Shown in pieces: positions 1 through 7,946 of a DNA stretch of 26,394 bases (position 1 is its first letter; the number at the start of each line of letters is the position of its first letter). The notes under the pieces are model-generated. The model made no database searches and was not told where the DNA came from. It worked only from the letters and a program-made list of their open reading frames with translations. The position numbers and the translations under genes were made by a program. Location of the stretch: positions 1 through 26,394 of IMG/VR virus record IMGVR_UViG_3300031841_004925; one strand, given 5' to 3'. Source of the stretch: a virus.

Positions 1-9
1 GCGAAGCGG

Positions 10-23
10 CGGCCGAAAGGCCG
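10..23. other. GC-rich GAAA-tetraloop hairpin before the rep start
   Basis: CGGCC (10-14), loop GAAA (15-18) and GGCCG (19-23) form a perfect five-pair hairpin just upstream of the TTG start used for the replication gene. It could be an mRNA hairpin, part of a rolling-circle origin, or simply coding sequence if the gene starts further left. Nothing seen here decides among these. Confidence 0.35.
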
Positions 24-35
24 GAGACACTAGGC

Positions 36-1655
36 TTGTCCAAGGGCGCAAAAGTCCGACACGAGAAAAAGCGTTTAAAGTTGGCTCGAATCAACAAGCG
101 TGTGAAGGTTATTGGGCAGCCCATTGGCACCAAGACAGAACTTGATAGCCGAATGGGCCATGAAAGCTTTGATGCGTTATACGCAAGTACAGAGCGAAAT
201 ACCGCGCGAGTTTTGCCACTGAAGCATGAGAAAAGGCCCCCTTTCGAGAGGAAGCTCTCCCCTATATCTCTTCAACTGCAAAAACGAGACTGGTCTGGGC
301 AAATGCGCGCTCAAATTGTTACCCAGACGCCTGCAGGAAATGCACCCGAGGCTAATTCGGGTACTCGTTATACGGAAAAGCTAACACCAAAGAGCGTTTC
401 TAACATGTTCGAGAGTGGTGCGTATGTTGCCCAATGTCATGAAGGCTTTACTACATTTCTGACTTTGACTTTTACACCGGCACAACGTCACGCCATTTTT
501 TGCGCAATGGACGAAGGCATTGATGCTGACGGCCCATTTACTCCAGTAGAATTTGAACGAGATACTGGTGATCTTATTCCTGGCAAAGATGGCTTGTATA
601 CGCGGCTACCAAAACAACCTTTCAAAATCATTAAACCACTTGATACCAGTATTGGGCGCGAAACTTCCCGCTTTCTCGATGGCAGCAAAAAGATGTTTCA
701 CCGAGGTTGGTACACAGAAGATGGTGACTACGTTTCTGGGCAGTTCAAAGCGAAGCCTTCACCCTTCGGCCCTGATAGAGAGAAAGCAGATTTTCATTAT
801 ATGTGGGTAGCCGAAAGCCCCATGAATGAAGACGGCGAACCCAACCCACACGTTCACCTGTTGTTGAAGTGGACGGTCGATAAAAAGCATTTCAAAGACT
901 GGGCCAAACGTTTGGAATCTCTATGGGGTCATGGCATGGCTCACATCGAAAGAATTAGACAGCCCAAAGCAGCCAGTACTTATCTCATCAAAGCGGTTGG
1001 CTATGCTGCCAAAGGTAATAACGCAGACCAGGGTTTAATTAAGGGGAATCGCTACAGCATAGCGAGGGTCTCACGCGCACCAAGTTGGGAAACTCTTGCC
1101 TCGTTTGAAGCTGACAATATTACGGCTGTTATCCGTGAATTGGGTTACAAGCTTGAGCAGTGGAAAAAGCCTTTGCTACGAACTATCTCACGTATCAATA
1201 AGCAAAAAGCTCAAACCGTGAAAGCGTCGAGTATCGCCAAGCAACAAGGCAAGCCTGAAGACCATCTCAAAAAACTGCAGTCACGAATTATTCGCTTAGA
1301 ACATGCGGCTAAGAAAACCACGCAAGAAATGAAGTCTCGCCAAATGCATGCTTCTAGTGGTAACCGGTTCTCGATAACTTTTGACGGCGACGAAGCCAAA
1401 GAACGAATGGATAACTTCTTGATGTGGGCAGCTGGAGCCAGAGGTTGGTCGATGACTTGTCGTGATATCGATTGTAGCGATTTAAAGCAAGAAGCAGATG
1501 AAACGTATCAAGCACAATATCACCACTTCTTAGAGCGGCGGGCTTATTGGCGATCGGTTCTTGGTGAACCTTACATACCCGAAGAACCCGATGAGGATGA
1601 AGTGAGTTATTGGCAAAGTGCCAAAGCGGATTATTTAGAAGGGAGATTACAATAA
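36..1655 (+). CDS. HUH-family rolling-circle replication initiator (phage Rep, possibly 5'-truncated)
   Basis: Predicted to nick one strand at the phage origin through a tyrosine, covalently attach, and start rolling-circle replication, the role of P2 gpA-type proteins. The three HUH motifs are in order: FLTLTF near residues 141-146, PHVHLLLKW with metal-binding H272 and H274, and TYLIKAVGYAAKG, where Y316 and Y323 each begin a YxxK. The N-terminus is strongly basic. The start is a TTG with GGAG nine bases upstream; the frame stays open leftward to the window edge and the first ATG is at 153, so the true start could lie outside. The TAA overlaps the ATG of the next gene (TAATG), implying translational coupling. 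The role is firm by motif; the exact subfamily is not determined. Confidence 0.8.
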   Translation: MSKGAKVRHEKKRLKLARINKRVKVIGQPIGTKTELDSRMGHESFDALYASTERNTARVLPLKHEKRPPFERKLSPISLQLQKRDWSGQMRAQIVTQTPAGNAPEANSGTRYTEKLTPKSVSNMFESGAYVAQCHEGFTTFLTLTFTPAQRHAIFCAMDEGIDADGPFTPVEFERDTGDLIPGKDGLYTRLPKQPFKIIKPLDTSIGRETSRFLDGSKKMFHRGWYTEDGDYVSGQFKAKPSPFGPDREKADFHYMWVAESPMNEDGEPNPHVHLLLKWTVDKKHFKDWAKRLESLWGHGMAHIERIRQPKAASTYLIKAVGYAAKGNNADQGLIKGNRYSIARVSRAPSWETLASFEADNITAVIRELGYKLEQWKKPLLRTISRINKQKAQTVKASSIAKQQGKPEDHLKKLQSRIIRLEHAAKKTTQEMKSRQMHASSGNRFSITFDGDEAKERMDNFLMWAAGARGWSMTCRDIDCSDLKQEADETYQAQYHHFLERRAYWRSVLGEPYIPEEPDEDEVSYWQSAKADYLEGRLQ

Positions 1656-1888
1656 TGCTAGTGACATGCCCAAAATGTGAAAGCAAAACTCGTATTGCAA
1701 CCTCGCGTTCCATCAGTTCAGAAACGCGAGAGCTTTACTGCCAATGTTTAAACCTGAATTGCGGAAAAGTATTTGTAGCGCATACGTCGTTCTCGCACTT
1801 CATTGAACCAACGGGTCAGAAGCCAAATTCAGAGTTACAGCCTGAGCTGTGCAAAGGTGATGTGAACCAAATCGACATCTTTGAATAA
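1655..1888 (+). CDS. ogr: Ogr/Delta-family zinc-finger late transcription activator
   Basis: A 77-residue protein of the P2 Ogr / P4 Delta family. These small zinc proteins bind TGT-N12-ACA dyads near -55 of phage late promoters and recruit RNA polymerase. Visible are the CPKC pair near the N-terminus, the TSR.IS segment, and CLNLNCGKVFVAH supplying the second cysteine pair (C-x4-C), all in the family arrangement. The ATG at 1655 overlaps the stop of rep, so it is probably co-translated with it. A matching operator lies upstream of the scaffold gene at 15294-15311. The tail after the zinc domain is acidic and unremarkable. The following hairpin at 1895-1927 separates it from the convergent acetyltransferase genes. 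Confidence 0.88.
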   Translation: MLVTCPKCESKTRIATSRSISSETRELYCQCLNLNCGKVFVAHTSFSHFIEPTGQKPNSELQPELCKGDVNQIDIFE

Positions 1889-1894
1889 GTTGTT

Positions 1895-1927
1895 GGTACT
1901 TCCACAAGTGGGGCTTGTGAAAGTACC
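1895..1927. terminator. Hairpin between convergent ogr and algJ-like genes
   Basis: GGTACTTCCACAAG (1895-1908), loop TGGGG, and CTTGTGAAAGTACC (1914-1927) form a 14-position stem with one mismatch. It lies just after the ogr stop and before the end of the oppositely transcribed gene. Neither side has a clear T-run, so it may be a weak bidirectional terminator or an mRNA 3'-end stabiliser. Confidence 0.5.
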
Positions 1928-1939
1928 AGTCAAGATTGG

Positions 1940-3028
1940 TTACGGCTGTATTGGTGGAGGTGCTTGGAATAAATCATCAAGTGAATAGCGTTCAACAACT
2001 GTGACAAAAACGTAATCCGGTTTCCATTCTTGAATTAACTGTTCGAGCGCTTGTGTACCTAAAAGCTTACTCCAGTTTTGCTTTAAGATGTGCCCAAAGG
2101 TAGCTGTCATATAAGGAGCTAAAGCGTTCCCGTATGAATCACTTAACCATAGTACTTTTTTGTTATTGAGTGCATTTGGGGTTGTGATTAAGTACAGGTC
2201 ATCCCTATTCCCATATAATGGTGCTGTGCCTTTGTATACCACCGAATCTTTGTTGTAATCACTTATGATATGACTTAACTGTAAATTGTTTGCTTCTGTT
2301 ATTGGATTAGGATCAGAATATAGACTGCCAACTCGGAGAAATCTTGTAAGGTCACCATGGACATATGAATCATTCCTTATGACATTACTCCAATTAAGAG
2401 GAGGTAAAACTAGGCTTTCATTATTAATTCGTAACATAAACTCATTGAAAGCAACTCCCGCGCCGTAATAATTCCAATGCGTGTCCGTCTTGTAGTATAA
2501 ATCTTGAGTATTTATAACGTCAGATATTGTCTGCCTGACGTCGATGTAGATTTCACTGTCATACAGCGTTTGCGATATCGATTCGTTACTGGTTTTTGCC
2601 CATAGAGGTAAATATTCGTTGTAAATTGTACTTTTATTTGGCCCGACTAATATTTTATAGTCTTTTACGCCGTTCTTTTGAAAGTACTTTTCCCAGAGTA
2701 TCTGTGATTCTATGATTGCTTCTGAGCGCTCCTGAACTTCTACAGTCTGAAAACCTGCACGGTAAGCTGAAATTGTTTTTTGGTGGTCATCGCCTAAAAA
2801 GAACCACCCATCTTTTCCAACAACAACGGAGTTAGGTTTGATGCTTATCCCTAGAGGAACTAAATATGGGTTTATTTTTCCTTCAATAACATCAAGTGAA
2901 TAAAGGAACTTTGTGTTAGTAATATTTTCCTTTGTAAACCCACCTGAATAAATATTCACAATCGGCAGTATTGATAAAATAACACTGATTAATAAGAAAA
3001 ATATTTTAATATTGGCTCTATTGTTCAA
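1940..3028 (-). CDS. AlgJ/AlgX-like SGNH O-acetyltransferase partner
   Basis: A 362-residue membrane-anchored protein resembling the SGNH domain of AlgJ/AlgX, which act in the periplasm with an MBOAT protein to O-acetylate a polysaccharide. An N-terminal hydrophobic anchor spans about residues 8-26. GKDGWFFLG (71-79) is typical of the start of the AlgX catalytic domain. The catalytic Asp-His pair is in DTHW (D182, H184), and WLSDSYG supplies the probable nucleophile S298. It starts 14 bases after the MBOAT gene and is surely in the same operon. The stretch is visibly AT-richer than the phage structural genes, which fits acquired cargo. The acceptor (lipopolysaccharide, capsule or exopolysaccharide) cannot be told from sequence. 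Confidence 0.8.
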   Translation of the reverse strand: MNNRANIKIFFLLISVILSILPIVNIYSGGFTKENITNTKFLYSLDVIEGKINPYLVPLGISIKPNSVVVGKDGWFFLGDDHQKTISAYRAGFQTVEVQERSEAIIESQILWEKYFQKNGVKDYKILVGPNKSTIYNEYLPLWAKTSNESISQTLYDSEIYIDVRQTISDVINTQDLYYKTDTHWNYYGAGVAFNEFMLRINNESLVLPPLNWSNVIRNDSYVHGDLTRFLRVGSLYSDPNPITEANNLQLSHIISDYNKDSVVYKGTAPLYGNRDDLYLITTPNALNNKKVLWLSDSYGNALAPYMTATFGHILKQNWSKLLGTQALEQLIQEWKPDYVFVTVVERYSLDDLFQAPPPIQP

Positions 3029-3042
3029 TTAGATTCTCCTTA

Positions 3043-4506
3043 TTAAAAGTTAAAATATAGAAACACACTTGAAGATGAGCTTCTGATAATGTAAATGGAT
3101 ACTGCAAACAAAAAGGCCGCTGAAATCATTTTTCCTATCCCAACTTCTCTTTGTATCAATTCATATGAATTAGTTTTAGACAATAGATAAAAAGAAAAAG
3201 AGATGGCAGAGAATGGGATTGCATTTACGGCTACCATATTAGGAAGAATACCAAATAGAAGGTCAAAATTAGTACCAATCCATGACAATTTGTTAGAAGC
3301 TATTCCCTCTATTGGTTTATCGATTAGATTGAGCCCGCTCATGCTAGATAATAGGTTTACGGCGGTTGTAAGGTTTTCCGCCCTAAAAAAGACCCATGTC
3401 ATATTGATGAATATAAACGTTGTCAGCCAAGCTAACCATGTTGGCATGTTTCCGCCAACAGATTTCCACATTCTGTGCAATACGAGAGCCATGCCATGTA
3501 ACGCTCCCCAGATAACGAACATCCAGCTAGCACCATGCCATAGCCCACCAATTAGAAATGTAATGAAAAGGTTGCTGTAAGTCGTTAGTTCTTTTTTCTT
3601 ACTCCCACCAAGAGGAATGTAAATGTAATCCCTAAGGAACCTTCCTAATGTTATATGCCATCTACGCCAAAAGTCTTGGATATCTAGTGATTTATAAGGC
3701 GAGTTAAAGTTGATTGGTAGCTTTATGTTGAATAGCAACGCAGCGCCCATCGCCATGTCGCAGTAACCACTGAAATCAAAATACAACTGAAAAGAGTAGC
3801 TCAAGCTCGTTAGCCAAGCTTCGTAGAATGATAATGTGGCGGAGTTATAGAATCCTGCATCAGCCCATATAGAAAATGTATCAGCTATGGCAATTTTCTT
3901 AAACAAGCCGATAGAAAATATAAATAGACCAAGCGAGATATTTTTGCTTCTAGGAGCAAGATTCCATTTTGAATTAAATTGCGGCATCATTTCTTTATGA
4001 TGAACTATCGGGCCCGCAATTAATTGTGGAAAAAAAGTCACAAATAACGAGTAGTTCAAGAGGTCATATTCTTTAGTTTCTTTTCTGTAGCTGTCAACTA
4101 AGTACGCTATTTGCTGAAATGTGAAAAAACTAATAGCGAGTGGAAGAGCAATGTTAGTATTTTCAAATGGCTGGGATAATAATAAATTCACATTCCCAAT
4201 GATAAAGTTGGTGTACTTAAAGTAGCCAAGTAAAGCTATGTTTGTTATCACTCCAAAAGCCAAAAGAGACGATTTTTTAATGCCTTTATCTTTCTTGGTT
4301 AGATGACTTCCTAAAGCAAAATTGAATGCCAATGAACCGAGAATAATGGGAAGGTAGGAAGGCTCCCATCTAGCATAGAATATAAGACTAGCGACCACTA
4401 ACCACATCTTCGCGCAAGTATACAGTCGATACTTTGCTAGTATGAAATATATACAAAAGCAGATGGGTAAAAAGATGAATATGAAATTTATAGAACTGAA
4501 TAGCAT
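3043..4506 (-). CDS. AlgI-like MBOAT O-acyltransferase
   Basis: A 487-residue polytopic inner-membrane protein of the MBOAT family, AlgI/DltB/PatA type. It is predicted to pass acetyl groups across the membrane to its SGNH partner encoded directly downstream. Family signatures seen: LIFYARWEP in the N-terminal region, FPQLIAGPIVHH (159-170), FWRRWHITLGRFLRDYIYIP (279-298) and GGLWHGASWMFVIWGALHG (320-338), which carries the conserved histidines H324 and H338. The start MLFSSINFIF matches the usual AlgI-type beginning although no good ribosome binding site precedes it. Length is normal for the family. Located between ogr and the baseplate operon and on the opposite strand, it looks like a cargo gene changing surface polysaccharide during lysogeny. 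Confidence 0.87.
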   Translation of the reverse strand: MLFSSINFIFIFLPICFCIYFILAKYRLYTCAKMWLVVASLIFYARWEPSYLPIILGSLAFNFALGSHLTKKDKGIKKSSLLAFGVITNIALLGYFKYTNFIIGNVNLLLSQPFENTNIALPLAISFFTFQQIAYLVDSYRKETKEYDLLNYSLFVTFFPQLIAGPIVHHKEMMPQFNSKWNLAPRSKNISLGLFIFSIGLFKKIAIADTFSIWADAGFYNSATLSFYEAWLTSLSYSFQLYFDFSGYCDMAMGAALLFNIKLPINFNSPYKSLDIQDFWRRWHITLGRFLRDYIYIPLGGSKKKELTTYSNLFITFLIGGLWHGASWMFVIWGALHGMALVLHRMWKSVGGNMPTWLAWLTTFIFINMTWVFFRAENLTTAVNLLSSMSGLNLIDKPIEGIASNKLSWIGTNFDLLFGILPNMVAVNAIPFSAISFSFYLLSKTNSYELIQREVGIGKMISAAFLFAVSIYIIRSSSSSVFLYFNF

Positions 4507-4830
4507 AGGGACGTTACAAGGTGATAATCGAACTGGGAATGATACACTACTTGAACTGTACGTCTTTGATTTTTTATATAAACGAACAAAAACGATCTCG
4601 GACGATCTCTAAATCCCCAATCTAAAACAGCCCTCGATATAGATACATCGGGGGCTGTGTTCCAATACAACTACCGAAATGCAATGCGGTTCTAAGATCG
4701 CATAATTGCAGTGTGGAATTTTGGTGTGGAGGGGTGGGTGAGTCCGAACAGGGCCTGAGCGCCCAACTCCATCACTCATTTTATTCTCGCTGCCTAATTC
4801 TGATTTTCTTCTGTAGTTGGTGGCTTTTTG
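4507..4830. other. Gene-free spacer between algI-like gene and baseplate operon
   Basis: No convincing gene is seen on either strand in these 324 bases. The part nearest the algI-like start is AT-rich (TTTTTTATATAAAC around 4570-4584) and probably holds its leftward promoter. CATAAT at 4701-4706 is a possible -10 for the rightward baseplate operon. Only half of an Ogr-type dyad (TGT at 4658-4660 region, then ACC) could be found in front of it. The strong hairpin at 4627-4658 is listed separately. Confidence 0.5.
4627..4658 (-). terminator. Strong hairpin, terminator-like on the minus strand
   Basis: ACAGCCCTCGAT (4627-4638) pairs with ATCGGGGGCTGT (4647-4658) across an eight-base loop, twelve pairs with one G-U. 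Read on the minus strand it is followed by TTTTAGATT, so it could stop leftward transcription before the algI-like gene. On the plus strand there is no T-run. Confidence 0.5.
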
Positions 4831-6021
4831 ATGTGGGAACGACAGTACGAGCACGCTAGATGGAATGGGCTTAAGCTCAACATCCTATCGACCGCCTTTG
4901 ATGGTGGTAAGCGCTTGCAAGTCAGTGAAATCCCCTACTCTGACCTACCACACATCAAAGTCATGGGAACAAAAGCCCGAACTTACACGATTGAAGCGGT
5001 GTTTGTGGGTTCCAGTTCTCTGGCCGATGCCAATGTCCTCATTGAAAACCTAGAAGCAAAACCAACGGGCGAGCTAGAACATCCTTGGTTGGGTGAGCTG
5101 TCGCTTGTCTTTGAAGACGTATCCCAAAGCATCAGTACCAAGAAAGGCTTAGTCACGCTGAGCCTGAAGTTTGCTCGCGCTGGCTCTTCCCCTTCAATCA
5201 CTGCACCGACTTCCGTTCGTACAAAAACGCAGGCCAACATAGTCGAGAGCTTGTCGAAACGTTCTTTCGTAAAAGAAGTAAACGGCTTGGATGTATCGGA
5301 TATTCACAGAGTTCAGAGTGATGTCACCAGCGCATTGAACGTGTTGGTCGACATCACCAACCGTTTGAACCTCGAAGATGAAAACCTTCAAGACATTAAC
5401 CACGCCATCAACAAAGCGTTCTCTGCAGTGAGTAGCCTCAGCACCAATCCAACTGAGTTCGCTGATCTGTTTTCTACGTCTGTGGATGCGGTGGCCGATG
5501 GTGTTCAAGCTGAGCCAAGCTCAAACAATGAAGCTGTAGACAACTCGCGCAGTGCTCAAGCTTTGCTGTTAGGTGAAGTGAAACCGGACACGCCAACTCA
5601 GCATCACAATGTGCAGATGGTGACGGGTGCTGTGAAGATGAACAAAGACATAACACACCTAGAAAAAGGCGACCGCTTTGATATTACGCAGTCGGCTAAG
5701 CAGCCTGAAACCATCAAGAATGATCTGTCTACTTTGATTGTCGGTATCGATGAGCGCATCAAAGACACCACCCAAGTGTCGACACTTGAAAGTATTGAGT
5801 TGTTCGACGCGGTCACGACATTGAAAAGCAATGTCAAGGTTCAGCAAGATAAGGTGGTCAGCGGTACCGCACCCCATAGAACGGTGCAGTCACCACGCTT
5901 TCAATCTGCGTTGACAATTGCGCACGATGAATTCACTCAAGAAAAAGTCATCACCAAAATGAATGCATTGCAACACCCGCTCTTCATTCGTGGTGATATT
6001 GCCGTGAGGGATGTGTCATGA
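4831..6021 (+). CDS. DNA circulation / tail protein, Mu gp43-like (DNA_circ_N)
   Basis: First gene of the baseplate operon, 396 residues. The N-terminal domain matches the DNA circularisation family found in Mu-like tails: MWERQ start, GTKARTYTIEAVFVG near residues 47-62, then HPWLGELSLVFE and the SLKFARAG strand. The rest is helical and acidic. In related phages this gene directly follows the tape measure and the protein acts in baseplate or tail-tip assembly near the hub; here the tape measure is about 17 kb away at the other end of the cluster. The ATG at 4831 is preferred over the TTG at 4828 because MWE is the family start; the ribosome binding site is weak. Its end overlaps the next gene by four bases (ATGA). 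Confidence 0.82.
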   Translation: MWERQYEHARWNGLKLNILSTAFDGGKRLQVSEIPYSDLPHIKVMGTKARTYTIEAVFVGSSSLADANVLIENLEAKPTGELEHPWLGELSLVFEDVSQSISTKKGLVTLSLKFARAGSSPSITAPTSVRTKTQANIVESLSKRSFVKEVNGLDVSDIHRVQSDVTSALNVLVDITNRLNLEDENLQDINHAINKAFSAVSSLSTNPTEFADLFSTSVDAVADGVQAEPSSNNEAVDNSRSAQALLLGEVKPDTPTQHHNVQMVTGAVKMNKDITHLEKGDRFDITQSAKQPETIKNDLSTLIVGIDERIKDTTQVSTLESIELFDAVTTLKSNVKVQQDKVVSGTAPHRTVQSPRFQSALTIAHDEFTQEKVITKMNALQHPLFIRGDIAVRDVS

Positions 6022-6956
6022 ACACTCTAACGATGCACATTGATGGCAAGCCGCGCACCTTCTATCAGGCGAATCTCAACTACTCCATTGAACAGCTGGC
6101 CCACACGTTCAGTTGCTCAATTGAGCCTATGAGTATTGAAAGCCCGTTGTCGGTTGAGTTCTTCCTTAACGACAAGTCGATTCTGATTGGTCAGATTGAT
6201 GGTGTGGATTCCAATACCGATTTAAGCGCTCACGCTGTTTCCATTTCTGGCCGCTCGAAGAGTGCCAACATGATTGATTCACGCATCACGATGGATGCGC
6301 TTTATAACTTGAACGTGGAAGAGCTACTTCGCCATGTCGCCAAGCCATTTGGTTTGAAAGTGAAAAGCCTGGTGAAGAGTATGCCGGTCATCCCTGAGTT
6401 TCAGATAAATGCAGAATCACCGGTAGAGAACGTGGCGCAGCTCATTCGAGAGCAAGGTTTTATGTTGATTGAGCGCAGTGGCGTGTTGATCATTGAAAAC
6501 ACCGCTCATGCAACTATCAGCAACATCGGCTTAGAAACAGGCAACAACATCGACAGCCTGAACATCAAACGCACCTTCAATCAGCAATTTCACACCATTG
6601 ATGTGCAAGGCCAGTGGGATGACGCAAGCGCACAGGTCATCAATCCAAACGTCGATAGCTCACGCACCATGGTGATCACCTGTGACCAATTGCAAAACCG
6701 TGAAGCTTGCTTGTCTCGTGCTAAATATGAGCTCAACCTCGCCATTGCTCAAAGCCTGACAGCATCAAGCACGATTGCCGACATATTCCCTGAGTTGGCC
6801 ATTGATGGATTAAACCGAGTGATTCGAGCCGCCGACCAAGAGCAAAGCTTCAGTGAGATGTTGGTGATCAAGTCGCTTGGCCTATCAGTGTCTGAAAGCT
6901 CTACGGAAACGTCGGTTGAGCTATTCAGGCCATTTAAGGAGCAAAGCTATGTCTAG
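6018..6956 (+). CDS. Baseplate hub protein, Mu gp44 / P2 gpD-like
   Basis: A 312-residue protein of the gp44/gpD baseplate hub type, which forms the central ring through which the spike and tube assemble. The N-terminal half shows the hub pattern: YSIEQLAHTFSCSIEP, LIGQIDGVDS and VSISGRSKSANMIDS, followed by the AKPFGLKV segment and EQGFMLIERSGVLIIE. It overlaps the upstream gene by four bases and its last eight bases overlap the start of the spike gene, so the three are translationally coupled. No truncation is visible. Confidence 0.83.
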   Translation: MNTLTMHIDGKPRTFYQANLNYSIEQLAHTFSCSIEPMSIESPLSVEFFLNDKSILIGQIDGVDSNTDLSAHAVSISGRSKSANMIDSRITMDALYNLNVEELLRHVAKPFGLKVKSLVKSMPVIPEFQINAESPVENVAQLIREQGFMLIERSGVLIIENTAHATISNIGLETGNNIDSLNIKRTFNQQFHTIDVQGQWDDASAQVINPNVDSSRTMVITCDQLQNREACLSRAKYELNLAIAQSLTASSTIADIFPELAIDGLNRVIRAADQEQSFSEMLVIKSLGLSVSESSTETSVELFRPFKEQSYV

Positions 6957-7548
6957 TACTCAGCAGCAACAACAGCGGTTAATGGCCAGAATCAAAAACG
7001 TGATTGGCACCGGCACTGTCACAGGGGCAACCACTGGCCGATTACAAATCAAAACCGCAACAGGACGGACTAACGACAAGATAAAACGGGTGCACAACTA
7101 CGGGTTTATGAGCCGTCCATTACCAGGGGCGAAAACTTACAACCTGTTCATTGGTGGAACCACATCTCGCGGCATCACCGTGAACGTAGAAGACGAACGC
7201 CATCAAATAGATTTGCAGCCTGGTGAAGTCGCGATACTCGATGACAAAGGCAACCTTGTTCATTTCACAGACCAAGGCATCAAGATAAACGCCTGCGCAA
7301 AGTTAGAAGTGATATCGGCACAAGAAACCACCGTGAATGCAACAGCTGTGAACGTTACCGCCCCTAAGTCCACATTTTCTGGTGATGTAGAAATCGGCGG
7401 TAATCTGAAAGTCACCAAGAACGCTGATGTCACCGGTTCTGTGGGTGGTGCGTCCGGTACGTTCGGCGGTGTCAAAGTTGAAAAGCATGACCACGATTAC
7501 ACCGACGACGGGACAACAAGAACAACCAAGGGGCCAAACAAAGGATGA
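6949..7548 (+). CDS. Baseplate spike / central puncturing protein, Mu gp45-like
   Basis: Trimeric tail-spike protein of the Mu gp45 / P2 gpV type, at the tip of the tail. The start is the ATG at 6949, six bases after AAGGAG, giving 199 residues. An OB-fold-like N-terminal part (YGFMSRPLPGAKTYNLFIGG) leads into repeated short beta strands (VNATAVNVTAPKSTFSGDV) typical of the triple beta-helix. An HDH pair near the C-terminus (H180, H182) is placed where gp45 and gpV tips bind an iron ion. The order hub, spike, gp46, gp47, gp48 is the standard Mu-like one. Confidence 0.85.
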   Translation: MSSTQQQQQRLMARIKNVIGTGTVTGATTGRLQIKTATGRTNDKIKRVHNYGFMSRPLPGAKTYNLFIGGTTSRGITVNVEDERHQIDLQPGEVAILDDKGNLVHFTDQGIKINACAKLEVISAQETTVNATAVNVTAPKSTFSGDVEIGGNLKVTKNADVTGSVGGASGTFGGVKVEKHDHDYTDDGTTRTTKGPNKG

Positions 7549-7946
7549 GCCATTTCAAATTAACCGCCCTGACGGCACCACTCAACTCTAAAGAGGGATT
7601 AACCCACGCTGTTCTGCAGAGTGTTTATAACTATGCCGAATCGACTCAAAACGATCGCGCCCGTATGACAAGCAATGAGCGCGGCGGCACTTGGAGCAAT
7701 GAGTTGATAAACGTGGTCGGCTCTCGTGATTGGACGCTCAAACGAGCAAAGCTCACAGACGAAACATTAAGCCTCGCTAAGAGGTTTTGTGAAGAGTCGC
7801 TCGCTTGGCTCATTACCGACGGCCACGCCAAAGCAGTTGAAGTTTCAGTATGGCGAGAGAAGACAAACCAAATGGGTCGCAATGTGATGATCACTTTAGT
7901 CGATGGCTCTCAGTTTGATGTTCCACTTTCAAAGGTTAACCAATGA
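7545..7946 (+). CDS. Baseplate wedge protein, Mu gp46-like
   Basis: A 133-residue protein of the phage gp46 (gpW-like, T4 gp25-type) family, which connects wedge to sheath. The typical features are the early segment TAVLQSVYNYAEST-like (ligand to inner plate), GGTWSNELI, an arginine-rich core (SRDWTLKRAK), and the C-terminal strand pair ending VMITLVDGSQFDVPL. It overlaps both neighbours by four bases (ATGA), an arrangement found between most genes of this operon. Confidence 0.82.
   Translation: MSHFKLTALTAPLNSKEGLTHAVLQSVYNYAESTQNDRARMTSNERGGTWSNELINVVGSRDWTLKRAKLTDETLSLAKRFCEESLAWLITDGHAKAVEVSVWREKTNQMGRNVMITLVDGSQFDVPLSKVNQ

Noticed and set aside
3203-3580. 125-residue plus-strand frame inside the MBOAT gene
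   Set aside because: Antisense shadow of a well-supported membrane protein gene; no ribosome binding site or homology pattern.
4656-4675. TGT with ACC after about twelve bases before the baseplate operon, as an Ogr box
   Set aside because: Only one half of the dyad matches, and the spacing to the CATAAT -10 does not fit -55.
4609-4854. 81-residue open frame on the minus strand before the baseplate operon
   Set aside because: No ribosome binding site, unlike any phage protein, overlaps the baseplate gene start and a hairpin; composition looks random.
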